A DNA stretch of 64,000 nt, taken from the NCBI GenBank assembly GCA_900316675.1, contig ONDR01000010.1:62001-126000 (forward strand), written 5' to 3'. The notes below the pieces were generated by a model, which was not told the DNA's origin, did not search any database, and was given only the letters and a program-made list of their open reading frames with translations. The number at the start of each line of letters is the position of its first letter. Within the stretch, counting starts at the first letter, position 1. This document shows positions 24,543 through 34,400 of the stretch, in pieces. Made by a program: the position numbers and the translations under genes. Origin of the DNA: an uncultured Bacteroidales bacterium (GTDB lineage: Bacteria > Bacteroidota > Bacteroidia > Bacteroidales > UBA932).

Positions 24543-25472
24543 TTAAAGATTAAATAGCGGTGATGGATATTCCCTTGGAAGCGGCCTCAACAGCACAGGA
24601 GTTCCGGAAAAGGCACCTGCCTGCAAGGTCGTGCCACCCCCGTCGGACACCCCTAAAAATGTTCCATTTTTTGGGGACCCCGGTTTCAACGCACGGGAGG
24701 GGGTCCGGCAGACAGGTGCCTTTCCCGGAACCGGCGCACCAACGGCTTCAAGGGCAGCATGAGAGCATGCATAAGCCGCCTCGTGGGTATTATTGTTCTC
24801 GCTCAAATGACAAAGGAAAATGGCCTTGAGCCCAGGATGCCAAAAACGGGTGATAGCGCTGGCACATTCGTCATTGGACAAATGGCCGTTACCGCCGCAA
24901 ATACGCATCTTAAGCTCATGGGGATAAGGACCGCCCATAAGCATATCGACATCGTAATTGGACTCAATTACAACAACATCGGCTTGGCTGGCAAGCGAAA
25001 CAGCCTCGTCGGTGACACGGCCGGCATCGGTCATAATGAAGAACTTGCGATCCTCTGCCGCAATGGCAAAACCGCAAGTGTGAGAAGCATCGTGCGGAAC
25101 CTCAAAAAACCTCACCAGCATGCTACCGACAGGATTCCATTTACCAGCCTCCAGAATGCGCCGGCAGCCGCCAATATGCGGAGCTGTAAACGTATGATGC
25201 TCAAGAGCTTTATGAAGCTGCGCCGATGCATACACGGGCCGGTTCAGTCTTTTACAGAAAGAGCCAAGATTGCGGATATGGTCCAGATGGTCATGAGTTA
25301 CAAGCACGGCAGAAACGGCTTCGAGGCTTAAGCCATTGGCCACCATCGCCTTCTTGATACTGCGGATAGAGGCGCCTGCGTCTATAAGCACAGCCTGACC
25401 GCCGCACTCGAAATAGTAGCAGTTACCACAGCTTCCGCTGGAAAAACTCATGAACCTGACAGGGCTACTCAT
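24543..25472 (-). CDS. MBL-fold metallo-hydrolase (YycJ/WalJ-like) with an inserted palindromic repeat near its C-terminus
   Basis: A 309-residue metallo-beta-lactamase-fold protein. The zinc motif THDHLDH lies at about residues 58-64, with VPHDASHTCGF, FIMTDAGRVT, GNGHLSNDE and FLCHLSENNNTHEAA downstream, as in YycJ-type hydrolases (likely nuclease or phosphodiesterase). Normal family members are near 265 residues and end with an LPRxxPSxLF-like motif, which is present (LPREYPSPLFNL). Between EAVGA and TPVLLRPLPRE lies a Pro/Gly/Thr-rich stretch of about 44 residues encoded by the repeat at 24601-24731, in frame and without stops. It overlaps the upstream TPR gene by 8 bases. Confidence 0.85.
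   Translation of the reverse strand: MSSPVRFMSFSSGSCGNCYYFECGGQAVLIDAGASIRSIKKAMVANGLSLEAVSAVLVTHDHLDHIRNLGSFCKRLNRPVYASAQLHKALEHHTFTAPHIGGCRRILEAGKWNPVGSMLVRFFEVPHDASHTCGFAIAAEDRKFFIMTDAGRVTDEAVSLASQADVVVIESNYDVDMLMGGPYPHELKMRICGGNGHLSNDECASAITRFWHPGLKAIFLCHLSENNNTHEAAYACSHAALEAVGAPVPGKAPVCRTPSRALKPGSPKNGTFLGVSDGGGTTLQAGAFSGTPVLLRPLPREYPSPLFNL
24601..24731. repeat. Palindromic repeat element, copy 1 (inside a coding sequence)
   Basis: A conserved core at 24625-24707 is bounded by 24-base inverted arms (24601-24624 and 24708-24731) with two mismatches; both mismatches become G-U pairs in RNA read from the minus strand, which is the coding strand. Inside the core, CCCC...GGGG and ACCCCC...GGGGGT segments can pair again, so the whole unit can fold into one long hairpin. 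The core matches copy 2 at 56231-56314 with roughly ten differences by eye, while the arms share nothing with copy 2. Confidence 0.75.
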
Positions 25473-27474
25473 CCTTCTTCTCGCAGTACTTGTTAATTAC
25501 ACCGTACGCATCCGCTACACCAAGCTCTCCGGCAACGGAAAGGTCGTAGCAGCCCTTCTCCTTATCCTTAAGGTAGATCTGGACAAGGCCCCTGTTAAAG
25601 TAAGCATCGGCCATGGCCGGATACAGGCGGATAGCCTCTGTATAACTGTCAATCGCCTCTACCAGCTGGGATGACAGGCACTGCAGATTGGCCAGGTTGA
25701 AGTGCAGGTAAGGCAGCTCCGGCATAAGCGCAACCGCCTGACGCATATCTTCAAGAGCGTCGGCATAGTCATAAGTGCGGCTTACACTCTCCTTCACACG
25801 GGCTCGCGTGGTACCCTTATCATCCATGGACAAGGTCTGTACGTTGCTTTCTATAGATGACAGGAATTCTATCATTTCTGCACGCAGCACTCCCCTGTTC
25901 ATCAGGTAGAACGCCTTGTAAAGCTTGCCATACTTGTCGGCCTCGGGCGCATTGCGCACAGCCTGGCTGTAGTATGACAAGGCCATGTTGAACTGGCGCG
26001 ACGACAGCTCGTACAAGCCCTTCAGGAAGTCTCCCATTCCGGGAGGAGCCGCAGCCGCAGCATCTGTAAGATCTACGTAAGAGATGGCGCACTTAAGCGA
26101 ATCCTTGCTTGTAAGTGCCACAGGCACAGGTGTTTCACGAAGGAACTTTTCCAGCAAAGGATTCTCGTACTTCTGGGACAGGGCCACAAGACCAAGGTTG
26201 CGTGACGGAGCCAGGACGAACTTATACAAAGGACGCAGGCGCACGTCTATGTCACGGTGCTGAAGGAGTTCGTCGTCGAAGTCCTTCTTGGCAAAATCTG
26301 CGTCAAGGGACAGCAGCGAGCTGTACTTTTTGGTAGTATCCGCAAAGGAGCCTTCAGAGGTAGAATTCTTCTCGTGGTACTCTTTTATCTTGCGACGCGC
26401 GGTCTCATAATCCCGGGAAGCCTTGCCGTATTCTCCCATCTGCCTTAGGGCATAGGAACGGTTCATGTAAGCCTTCGCAAAATCCGGATAAATATCTATT
26501 GCCTTTGTATAATCTTCAACCGCATCTACCCACCGGCCCATCTGAATGAAATATGAGGCCCTGTTATAATAGGCAAGCACATTTCTGGGGTTGATATTGA
26601 TTACGCGGTCCATGTCTCCAAGCGCTGATTCGAAGTCCCCTACACGGGCGTAAATCAAGCTTCGGTTATAAAGTGTAAGGGCATTGCCGGGTTCGTCTTT
26701 AAGAACGCGGTCCAAATCCTTCATGGCAGAGTTATAATCGTCCGTCTCATAGTACATTATAGCCCTGTTGAAATACGCAAAAGTAGAGGTCGTGTCAAGC
26801 GAAATTGCCTTGTCCATATCCTTGATTGCGTCTTTATACTCGCCTTTTGCAGCGCGAAGTCGGCCGCGGCGGACGTAGCCTTCAGGCTCGAACCTGTCAA
26901 GCTTGATAGCCTTGTTATAATCTGTAAGCGCCTGGGTGGTATCGCCCATAAACAGGTAGCTTGCTCCCCTGTTCAGGTAAGCCGACGGATCCTTGGGCTG
27001 CTTGCGTATGTACCAGTCGAAGTCTGCCACCGCCTCATTGAAGCGCTGGGCCAGGAAAAAAGTAACGCCTCGGCTAAAGTAAATGCCCTCATAACCAGGC
27101 CTTAAGCGCAATGCGGCGTCGAAGTCACGAAGCGCCGACTCATAGTCTCCGGAACGGCTGAAAGTAATGGCCCTGTAGTGATAACCGTTAGTAAATACAG
27201 GGTTGATTTTAACGGACTTGTCAAAGTCTTTCTGGGCGCCGCGAACGTCTCCCAGGTTATACTTTGCAATGCCTCTGAAGAAATATGTCCAATGATCAGT
27301 GCTGTCCAGACGGGCAAGCACGTTGAAGTTCTCTATTGACTGTGCATACTTCCCGTCCGCCAGGGCCTGCCGGCCCCTCATATAAAACACCTCACGGTCG
27401 TACTGCCCCCTCATTTCCAGGCCAAAACCCAGAAAAATGCATAAAATGAGGAAGTATTTTGAAAATAAATTCAT
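25465..27474 (-). CDS. Tetratricopeptide repeat protein
   Basis: A 669-residue exported protein starting at ATG 27474 (MNLFSKYFLILCIFLGFGLEMRGQ; an in-frame start at 27492 adds six residues). About ten consecutive TPR units fill residues 30-370 (for example AYYNRASYFIQMGRWVDAVEDYTKAIDI). A non-TPR middle (~375-460) includes LRPLYKFVLAPSRNLGLVALSQKYENPLLEKFL. Further TPRs occur near 590-650. It is a protein-protein interaction scaffold, probably periplasmic; its partner is unknown. It is the first gene of a two-gene operon with the MBL hydrolase. Confidence 0.85.
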   Translation of the reverse strand: MNLFSKYFLILCIFLGFGLEMRGQYDREVFYMRGRQALADGKYAQSIENFNVLARLDSTDHWTYFFRGIAKYNLGDVRGAQKDFDKSVKINPVFTNGYHYRAITFSRSGDYESALRDFDAALRLRPGYEGIYFSRGVTFFLAQRFNEAVADFDWYIRKQPKDPSAYLNRGASYLFMGDTTQALTDYNKAIKLDRFEPEGYVRRGRLRAAKGEYKDAIKDMDKAISLDTTSTFAYFNRAIMYYETDDYNSAMKDLDRVLKDEPGNALTLYNRSLIYARVGDFESALGDMDRVININPRNVLAYYNRASYFIQMGRWVDAVEDYTKAIDIYPDFAKAYMNRSYALRQMGEYGKASRDYETARRKIKEYHEKNSTSEGSFADTTKKYSSLLSLDADFAKKDFDDELLQHRDIDVRLRPLYKFVLAPSRNLGLVALSQKYENPLLEKFLRETPVPVALTSKDSLKCAISYVDLTDAAAAAPPGMGDFLKGLYELSSRQFNMALSYYSQAVRNAPEADKYGKLYKAFYLMNRGVLRAEMIEFLSSIESNVQTLSMDDKGTTRARVKESVSRTYDYADALEDMRQAVALMPELPYLHFNLANLQCLSSQLVEAIDSYTEAIRLYPAMADAYFNRGLVQIYLKDKEKGCYDLSVAGELGVADAYGVINKYCEKKDE

Positions 27475-27492
27475 ATTCTGCCCGATTATCAC

Positions 27493-27516
27493 TAACTTTG
27501 ACGGATTGCAAATATA
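27493..27516. promoter_or_regulatory. Divergent promoter pair between the TPR and M28-like genes
   Basis: TAACTTTG (27493-27500, plus strand) faces the M28-like gene starting at 27527. TATATTTG on the minus strand (27509-27516) faces the TPR gene starting at 27474. Both fit TAnnTTTG. Confidence 0.5.
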
Positions 27517-27526
27517 AGGAACTGTT

Positions 27527-28558
27527 TTGAATTATTTTAAAAATATTAATCTTATTGCAGGAGTCCTTACTGTGCTACTGTCTGCACTGCCTTGTTTTGC
27601 AAGGCCGATGAGGATTGATATAGCAAGGGAGGTCCGCGCGTCGGTGACAGAACAAAAACTGAGCCGTGACATAGGATTTCTTTCAGATTCTTTGTGCGCA
27701 GGCAGGGCTACCGGCACCGCAGGCGCCTCTGAAACAGCTTCCTGGATTGCAAGACGCTTTGCCAGCCTTGGCGTAAAACCGCTTGGAGATTCTTACTTCC
27801 ACGGCTTCAAGGTTGCCGCCGCTGGTGCGGGCCGCAACGTGCTGGGCCTTGTCAAAGGCTGCCGCGGCGTTACTCCCAAGGGTTACATCATCATTACCGC
27901 CAGCTATGACGGCCTTGGAATCAGGGGCGGGAACATCTATCCCGGCGCAGACAGCAACGCTTCCGGCGTAGCAGCCATGCTCTCCCTTGCAGAAATGATG
28001 ACATTGTCAGAAGACCTGGGACGCGAATACGATGCCGACATCATCTTTGCCGGCCTGGATGCAAAGCACCACAGCTTTGCGGGCAGCGCAGCCCTGTGGG
28101 ATGAAATCAGTTCCGGAAAGATTAAAGACCAGACTGTCCGCAGCATCGCCCCCAAAAACATACTGATGGTGCTGAACATAGACCAGATAGGCAGCAGCCT
28201 TAGCCCCTTGAGTTCGGGCCGCAAAGACTACCTTATCATGCTCACCGGAAACACCCCCACAAAGGATATCATGCTGGCGAACAAGAGCAAGGAGACTTTC
28301 CTGGACCTTAGCTTCAGCTACTACGGCAGCCCGGATTTCACTAACCTGTTTTACCGTAGGGTCGGGGACCAGAAAGCCTTTGTAGAGCATGGCATTCCCG
28401 CCATACTGGCAACCTCCGGCATAACTATGAACAACAACAAAACTACAGATACATTGCAAAATCTTGATCTACCCGTACTTAAAAGACGCATCCACCTGCT
28501 GTGGAACTGGACAGAGAGAGTGGCAGGAATACGGGCAGACAATAAATCGACCAAATAA
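27527..28558 (+). CDS. M28-family peptidase homologue that has lost its metal ligands
   Basis: A 343-residue exported protein with signal NLIAGVLTVLLSALPCFARP; the start is TTG 27527 because no ATG precedes the signal. The M28 fold is recognisable: SDSLCAGRATGTAGASETASWIARRF, then ITASYDGLG, GADSNASGVAAML, FAGLDAKHHSFAGSAAL, VLNIDQIGSS and NKTTDTLQNLD. Compared with active M28 enzymes the first ligand His is Ser (ASYD), the bridging Asp before Asn is Ser (ADSN), the Glu-Glu pair is Leu-Asp, and the last His is Lys (NKTTDT). Catalysis is therefore unlikely; a binding role is possible. The stop overlaps the ABC transporter start (TAATG). Confidence 0.75.
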   Translation: MNYFKNINLIAGVLTVLLSALPCFARPMRIDIAREVRASVTEQKLSRDIGFLSDSLCAGRATGTAGASETASWIARRFASLGVKPLGDSYFHGFKVAAAGAGRNVLGLVKGCRGVTPKGYIIITASYDGLGIRGGNIYPGADSNASGVAAMLSLAEMMTLSEDLGREYDADIIFAGLDAKHHSFAGSAALWDEISSGKIKDQTVRSIAPKNILMVLNIDQIGSSLSPLSSGRKDYLIMLTGNTPTKDIMLANKSKETFLDLSFSYYGSPDFTNLFYRRVGDQKAFVEHGIPAILATSGITMNNNKTTDTLQNLDLPVLKRRIHLLWNWTERVAGIRADNKSTK

Positions 28559-30393
28559 TGAAAGAATTTTGGAAAGTACTTGTTAAATATGTAAAGCCTT
28601 ACGGCAAATACTTAAGGTGGAGTGTGCTGCTGAATATGCTGTCGGCAATATTCAACGTATTCTCTTTCAGCCTTATCATCCCGATGCTTCAGATCCTGTT
28701 CAAGATTAATGAAGCCGTGTATGACTACATTCCCTGGGGTGCAGATGGCTATTCATTCAAAGAGAAACTCATCAACAACGCCTACTATCACGTAACCCAG
28801 CTGATCGAATCCATCGGTCCGGCAACTACGCTCCTCATCCTTTGCCTTGTGCTGTCATTGATGACCTTCCTTAAGACGGCCTGCTACTTTGGTTCGTCGG
28901 CGGTAATGATTCCTATCCGCACGGGAGTGCTCCGCGACATGCGAATGCAGCTTTACAAAAAGATACTGTCCCTGCCGCTCGGCTTCTTCTCTCAGGAGAG
29001 GCGCGGAGACATTATCGCCCGCATGACGGGAGACGTCGGAGAGGTGGAAAACTCCATCATGAGCTCCCTTGACATGCTTATCAAGAATCCTATCCTCATT
29101 ATCTTCTATTTTGCCACCCTGCTGTTCATCAGCTGGCAGCTTACCATCTTCACAATTCTGGTTGTGCCGGTTCTGGCATGGGTAATGGGAGTCATAGGTA
29201 AACAGCTGAAACGCAAGTCTTTACAGGCCCAGGAAATGTGGAGCGATACCATGAGCCAGGTAGAGGAAACCCTTGGCGGCCTTCGCGTCATCAAGGCCTT
29301 CGTGGCAGAGAAAAAGATGACCGGACGCTTCTCTGACACCACGGATTCCCTGCGTATCAAGACGGCCAGGGTTGCAACCCGCCAGGCACTCGCCCACCCT
29401 ATGAGCGAATTCCTGGGCACGGTGCTGATTGCCATCGTACTGTGGTTCGGCGGCACCCTCATCCTTGGAGAAAAGGCGCCCATCGACGCTTCTACATTCA
29501 TTTTTTACATGGTCATCCTGTACAGCATCCTCAACCCTTTGAAGGACTTTTCCAAGGCGACGTACGCCATTCCAAAGGGCCTTGCGTCAATGGAACGAAT
29601 TGACAAAATCCTGGATGCAGTCAACCCTATCGCAGACCACCCTCAGCCCAAGAACCTTGACGGCTTTAATAAGGACATTACCTTCGACCACGTACACTTT
29701 AGTTACGAGGACGGCAAGAAGATACTTAACGATATCAACTTTACCATCGATAAGGGTAAGACCTTTGCCATCGTGGGCGAATCCGGTGCAGGAAAATCCA
29801 CTCTGGTAGACCTTATCCCCCGTTTCTACGACGTCACCGACGGAGCCGTAAAAATTGACGGAACAGATATCAGGAACCTTCGTACCGCAGATCTGCGCGG
29901 CCTGATCGGCTATGTGAACCAGGAGCCTATCCTGTTCAACGATACAATCTTCAACAACATCGCCTTCGGTGTAGAGAACGCCACCATGGAGCAGGTTGTA
30001 GAGGCAGCCAAGATTGCCAATGCACACGAATTCATCATGGAAAAAGAAGAGGGCTACCAGACCAATATCGGAGACCGAGGAATGAAGCTCTCCGGCGGCC
30101 AGAGGCAGAGGCTTTCCATCGCCCGCGCCGTGCTCAAAAACCCTCCCATCCTTATTCTGGACGAGGCTACGGCTTCTCTTGACACTGAATCAGAGCGCCT
30201 GGTACAGGAGGCCCTGGACCGCCTTATGAGCAGCCGAACCACCATTGCCATTGCACACAGGCTCTCTACAATCAAGAATTCTGACGAGATTCTTGTTATG
30301 AAGGAGGGCTGCATAGTAGAAAGAGGCCGCCACGACGAGCTGATCGCCCTGAACGGTTATTACAAGAAACTGAACGACATGCAAAGTCTTTAG
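28558..30393 (+). CDS. ABC exporter, fused permease and ATPase (MsbA-like)
   Basis: A 611-residue half-transporter. Six membrane segments occupy residues ~15-340. The nucleotide-binding domain begins at about 365, with Walker A GESGAGKSTL, Q-loop YVNQEPILFND, signature LSGGQRQRL, Walker B ILILDEATASLD and switch His AHRLST. In Bacteroidota this type is usually annotated as a lipid A/lipid exporter, but the substrate cannot be read from sequence. It is translationally coupled to the M28-like gene and followed after 4 bases by the CBM9-like gene. Confidence 0.92.
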   Translation: MKEFWKVLVKYVKPYGKYLRWSVLLNMLSAIFNVFSFSLIIPMLQILFKINEAVYDYIPWGADGYSFKEKLINNAYYHVTQLIESIGPATTLLILCLVLSLMTFLKTACYFGSSAVMIPIRTGVLRDMRMQLYKKILSLPLGFFSQERRGDIIARMTGDVGEVENSIMSSLDMLIKNPILIIFYFATLLFISWQLTIFTILVVPVLAWVMGVIGKQLKRKSLQAQEMWSDTMSQVEETLGGLRVIKAFVAEKKMTGRFSDTTDSLRIKTARVATRQALAHPMSEFLGTVLIAIVLWFGGTLILGEKAPIDASTFIFYMVILYSILNPLKDFSKATYAIPKGLASMERIDKILDAVNPIADHPQPKNLDGFNKDITFDHVHFSYEDGKKILNDINFTIDKGKTFAIVGESGAGKSTLVDLIPRFYDVTDGAVKIDGTDIRNLRTADLRGLIGYVNQEPILFNDTIFNNIAFGVENATMEQVVEAAKIANAHEFIMEKEEGYQTNIGDRGMKLSGGQRQRLSIARAVLKNPPILILDEATASLDTESERLVQEALDRLMSSRTTIAIAHRLSTIKNSDEILVMKEGCIVERGRHDELIALNGYYKKLNDMQSL

Positions 30394-30397
30394 CAAT

Positions 30398-31039
30398 ATG
30401 GCAAAAAGAATATACATCCCCCGCATTGACAGTATTCAAACACTTGACTTCCAAGCACTTGACCTTCTTCTTGAAGAAAAGGGAGCAAAGGCTTCCATCG
30501 ACTGTGTAAACTGGCCGAAGGACTTTCCCTACCGCCCGGACTGCAATGTCACCATCGCCCACGACGGTACCAGCCTGGCCCTTCTGTACCACGTACGTGG
30601 CCTGGATCTAAGGGCTATGGAAACGCAGGACAACGGCCACATGTGGGAAGACAGCTGCGTAGAGTTTTTTGTACAGGACCCGGACGGCAGCAAGTACTAC
30701 AACTTCGAGCTTAACTGCATAGGCCGCCTGCTTGCAGCGGAAGGTGCATCAAGGGAAGGACGTCAGCACAGGGATGCATCGATACTGGCTTCCATTAAAA
30801 GGTTCAGCACTGTAAAAGAGACATCGTTCCAGAAGGACGGAGGCATATTCAGCTGGACGGCCGGCATGATCATTCCGCTTTCGGCATTCGGCGCCAAGGG
30901 CGTTAAAGAGTTGAAAGTCAATATGTACAAGTGTGCGGACAAGACCGCCCATGTGCATTTTGTTTCATGGAGCCCGATTGACCTGCCGAATCCGGACTTC
31001 CACAGACCGGACTTTTTTGGAGACCTAATCCTTTTGTAA
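30398..31039 (+). CDS. Carbohydrate-binding family 9-like protein
   Basis: A 213-residue protein without a signal peptide. The CBM9-like beta-sandwich shows VNWPKDFPYRPDCNVTIAHD, GHMWEDSCVEFFVQDPDGSKYYNFELNCIG, WTAGMIIPLSAFG and the closing HFVSWSPIDLPNPDFHRPDFFGDLIL. The last motif (Ser-Trp-x-Pro ... P-x-FHxPxxFG) is typical of stand-alone CBM9-like proteins in Bacteroidetes. Ligand unknown; probably a sugar or glycan fragment in the cytoplasm. Its stop abuts the next ATG. Confidence 0.82.
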   Translation: MAKRIYIPRIDSIQTLDFQALDLLLEEKGAKASIDCVNWPKDFPYRPDCNVTIAHDGTSLALLYHVRGLDLRAMETQDNGHMWEDSCVEFFVQDPDGSKYYNFELNCIGRLLAAEGASREGRQHRDASILASIKRFSTVKETSFQKDGGIFSWTAGMIIPLSAFGAKGVKELKVNMYKCADKTAHVHFVSWSPIDLPNPDFHRPDFFGDLILL

Positions 31040-31453
31040 ATGACAGGAAAACAAATACGAGGCTTGTTCGTTGCGCTGCTGGTGCTGTATCTGGCAACAG
31101 TGGCATGGCTGTGCTTCGGCAGCTTTGACAACGCCCCCTCGATAAAGCCTGATTTCCTTGGCATACCCACAGACAAGATTGTGCATTTTTGCATGTTCCT
31201 GCCATTCCCCATCATAGCCTGGAAGGTTATTCCGGGCACCACCAAGAAGCCCTGGCATTCGCTGGTGCTGGCAATAGGGCTGTTCTTGATTGGCTGCGTC
31301 ATAGCAGCAGGCACGGAACTGGGACAGGGCCTGACCGACTATCGCAGCGCAGATCCCAAAGACTTCCTGGCCGACGGACTGGGCCTTGCGACAGGAGCGA
31401 TCACGGCACTTATACTTGACCTGCGGGCAGCCTTCAGAAAAACTGACAAATAA
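31040..31453 (+). CDS. VanZ-like membrane protein
   Basis: A 137-residue membrane protein with four predicted hydrophobic segments. The VanZ-like motifs are DKIVHFCMFLPFPIIAW (residues ~46-62), GTELGQGLTDYRSADPKDFLADGLGLATG (about 92-121). The Glu and Asp pair in this last stretch is conserved in the family. Function unclear; some relatives affect teicoplanin or stress resistance. It directly follows the CBM9-like stop and probably belongs to the same transcript. Confidence 0.82.
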   Translation: MTGKQIRGLFVALLVLYLATVAWLCFGSFDNAPSIKPDFLGIPTDKIVHFCMFLPFPIIAWKVIPGTTKKPWHSLVLAIGLFLIGCVIAAGTELGQGLTDYRSADPKDFLADGLGLATGAITALILDLRAAFRKTDK

Positions 31454-31476
31454 CAAAACAAACCTACAAATATCTT

Positions 31477-34400
31477 ATGTTCAGGAAACTAATTTCTTCC
31501 GCATTCATTGCAGCCGCAGTCTGCACCGGCGTTCAGGCACAGAACGTCCGCGAATTCAAAGAGACTGTAGACTCTCTAAACACGCTGGTTACGGAACACA
31601 CAACCGTACAAGCTTATCTAAGATTAAAGAACATCGTCGCAAGAGGTAAGACTCTGGACTTTTACTTTAACGACAACCTGGCAGACCAGCCATGGCACAA
31701 GAGCGACGTTAAGTGGTTCAGAAAACAGCTCGAAGACCTTTTCCCGGAGCAGTATCAGGATTACTCCCTTGGAAAGATATTCTGGAAAAGCCTCAACCTG
31801 GAAGAACTTATCACCCCTGAACTCAGTAACGACGGAAAAAGCAACAAAACCGAATACCGCGTCAACCGCAAGCCGGGAGTACCGCTTGTAAGCAGGGAGT
31901 TCGGTCCTAAATTCAAGAAGGGTATGGACGGCCGCCACATTGCAGTATGGCACAGCCACGGCCGTTACTACGAGGCCAAGACCCGCCGCTGGGAATGGCA
32001 AAGGGCCATCAACTACTCTACCGTAGAGGACCTTTACACCCAGAGCTACGTACTTCCCTATCTTATTCCGATGCTGGAGAACGCAGGCGCTGTAGTTCTT
32101 GACCCGCGCGAGCGCGACACCCAGAAGTATGAGGTAGTCTGCGACAATGACGCCGCCTTCCGCGACGACCCCGCGCAGCCCCTCCTCCGCCGTCACGGCC
32201 GCTACCAGGAAAAGGGTTCCTGGGACGATGCTGGCGTTGGTTTTGCAGATAAGAAACCCGTTTATATCGACGCCGACAACCCCTTCCGCATGGGAACTGC
32301 CAGAATTGCAGCCTGCAATCCCAAAGAGGCAACGGCATCCGCAATCTGGACTCCTGAATTCACAAAGGACGGTGAATATGCAGTTTACGTTTCATACAAA
32401 ACTCAGGAGAACAGCACAAACAAGGCCCGCTACACCGTACATCACCGCGGCGGAAGCACCAGCTTCCTTGTAAACCAGCAGATGGGCGGCGGAATCTGGA
32501 TTTATCTTGGCACATTTGAATTCGACACCAAGGGCGACTACAGCGTTGTTCTTGAAAACGTCGGAGAAAGAGGCAAGATGGTTACCGCAGACGCCGTACG
32601 TTTTGGCGGCGGTATGGGTAAGGTTGCACGCGGCAACGACGACGAGCCCATGGAGTTTTGGACAGCTTCCGGCGTTCCCGCTTACCTTGAAGGTGCGATG
32701 TACACCATGCAGTACAGCGGCATAGATACAACTATTACAAGGGCACACGAGACCGATTATACCAACGACTACGCAGACCGCGGCGCATGGGTGACCTACC
32801 TTGCAGGCGGCTCAGTAGCCAACCCCAAGGACCCCGGTCTGGGCATTCCCTTTGACCTTTCACTGGCCTTCCACTCAGACGCCGGCGTCACCCCGGACGA
32901 CAGCATTATCGGCACCCTGGCCATCTACACCCTTAAGTGCGACGACAAACGTGAATACCCTGACGGCGAGGACCGTATGGCCGGCCGCGAGTACACAGAC
33001 CTTGTCCAGACCCAGATTACCAACGACATCCGCGCTCAGTTCGAGCCCAATTGGAGCCGTCGTCAGCTTTGGGACCGCAGCTACAGCGAATCCCGCACAA
33101 CCTCTGTTCCCGGCATGCTGCTGGAGCTTCTGAGCCACCAGAACTACGGAGATATGAAGTACGGCCTTGACCCTGCCTTCCGCTTCACCGTAAGCCGTTC
33201 CATTTACAAAGGCATGCTCAAGTTCCTGAGCAACCGATACGGAGTGCCTTATGTAGTTCAGCCCCTCCCGGTCAATTCTTTCAGTGCCGTCTTCGAGTCT
33301 GACAACAACATACTGCTCAGCTGGAAGCCTACCCCCGACCCTCTGGAGCCCACTGCCGACGCTAAAGGCTACATAGTTTATACCCGCGTGGACGATGGTG
33401 GCTGGAAAGAGGCCTTCATGATTGACAAGCCTAAGATGGATGGCGGCAAGGTTGGCGCACGCATTAGCGTAGAGCCCGGCCACATTCACTCATATAAGAT
33501 TGTTGCCTACAACGACGGTGGCTACAGCTTCCCTTCAGAGATTCTTTCTGCCGGCACACCCGCAGGAGCAAAGAACAATGAGACCGTTCTTGTTGTAAAC
33601 AACTTTGACAGAACGTCTTCTGCCGCATGGTTCGATACACCTTCCTATGCCGGCTTCAACCAGGAACTGGACGGCGGTGTGCCTTACATCAAGGACATCA
33701 CCTACACCGGCAAGATGTACGAATTCAACCGCCAGCTGCCTTGGGAGGACGATGACAACCCTGGCTTCGGCGCTTCTTACGCCGACGAGGCCGGCCTTCA
33801 GATAGCTGGTAACACCTTCGATTATCCTTTCATCCACGGACAGTCTCTCATGGCTCTTGGCCGCCGCTTCTGCTCAATGAGCAGCGCTGCCTTCCAGGCC
33901 GACGGCGCCCCTGCAGGCATTGCCGTTGCCGATATCATCTGCGGCAAGCAGGTTACCGTTCCCAGCGGCCGTCCAGGCGCCAGCGCCAACAGGTTCCAGG
34001 TATTCCCCGAGGCTCTGAGAAACAGCATCACGGCCTTTACCAAGAGGGGTGGAGACGTACTTGTTTCCGGGGCCAACATCGGCACCGATATCTGGAGTTT
34101 TGTATTCCCTCACCAGAAAGACACAACTGATTGCGAGAAGGCAAAAACCTTCACCAAAGAGGTTCTGGGCTATAAGTGGATTACAAACTACGCCAGCAAG
34201 AGCGCAGTTGTCAAGCCAATGCGCAACAAACTTGTAAACGGCATGGACGAGAACCTTCGCGTTAACTTCTACAATACGCCCAACGAGGACATCTACTGCG
34301 TAGAGACCCCTGACGGCTTGCTGCCCGCATCTGAAAAGTCCACTATCATCATGCGTTACACCGACACCCATGTAGGTGCTGCAATCGCCTTTGATTCAGG

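Noticed and set aside
25465..27474. Tandem DNA repeat, possibly CRISPR-like
   Set aside because: The periodicity is at protein level (34-residue TPR units of about 102 bases) and the DNA is not conserved between units. No CRISPR array was found anywhere.
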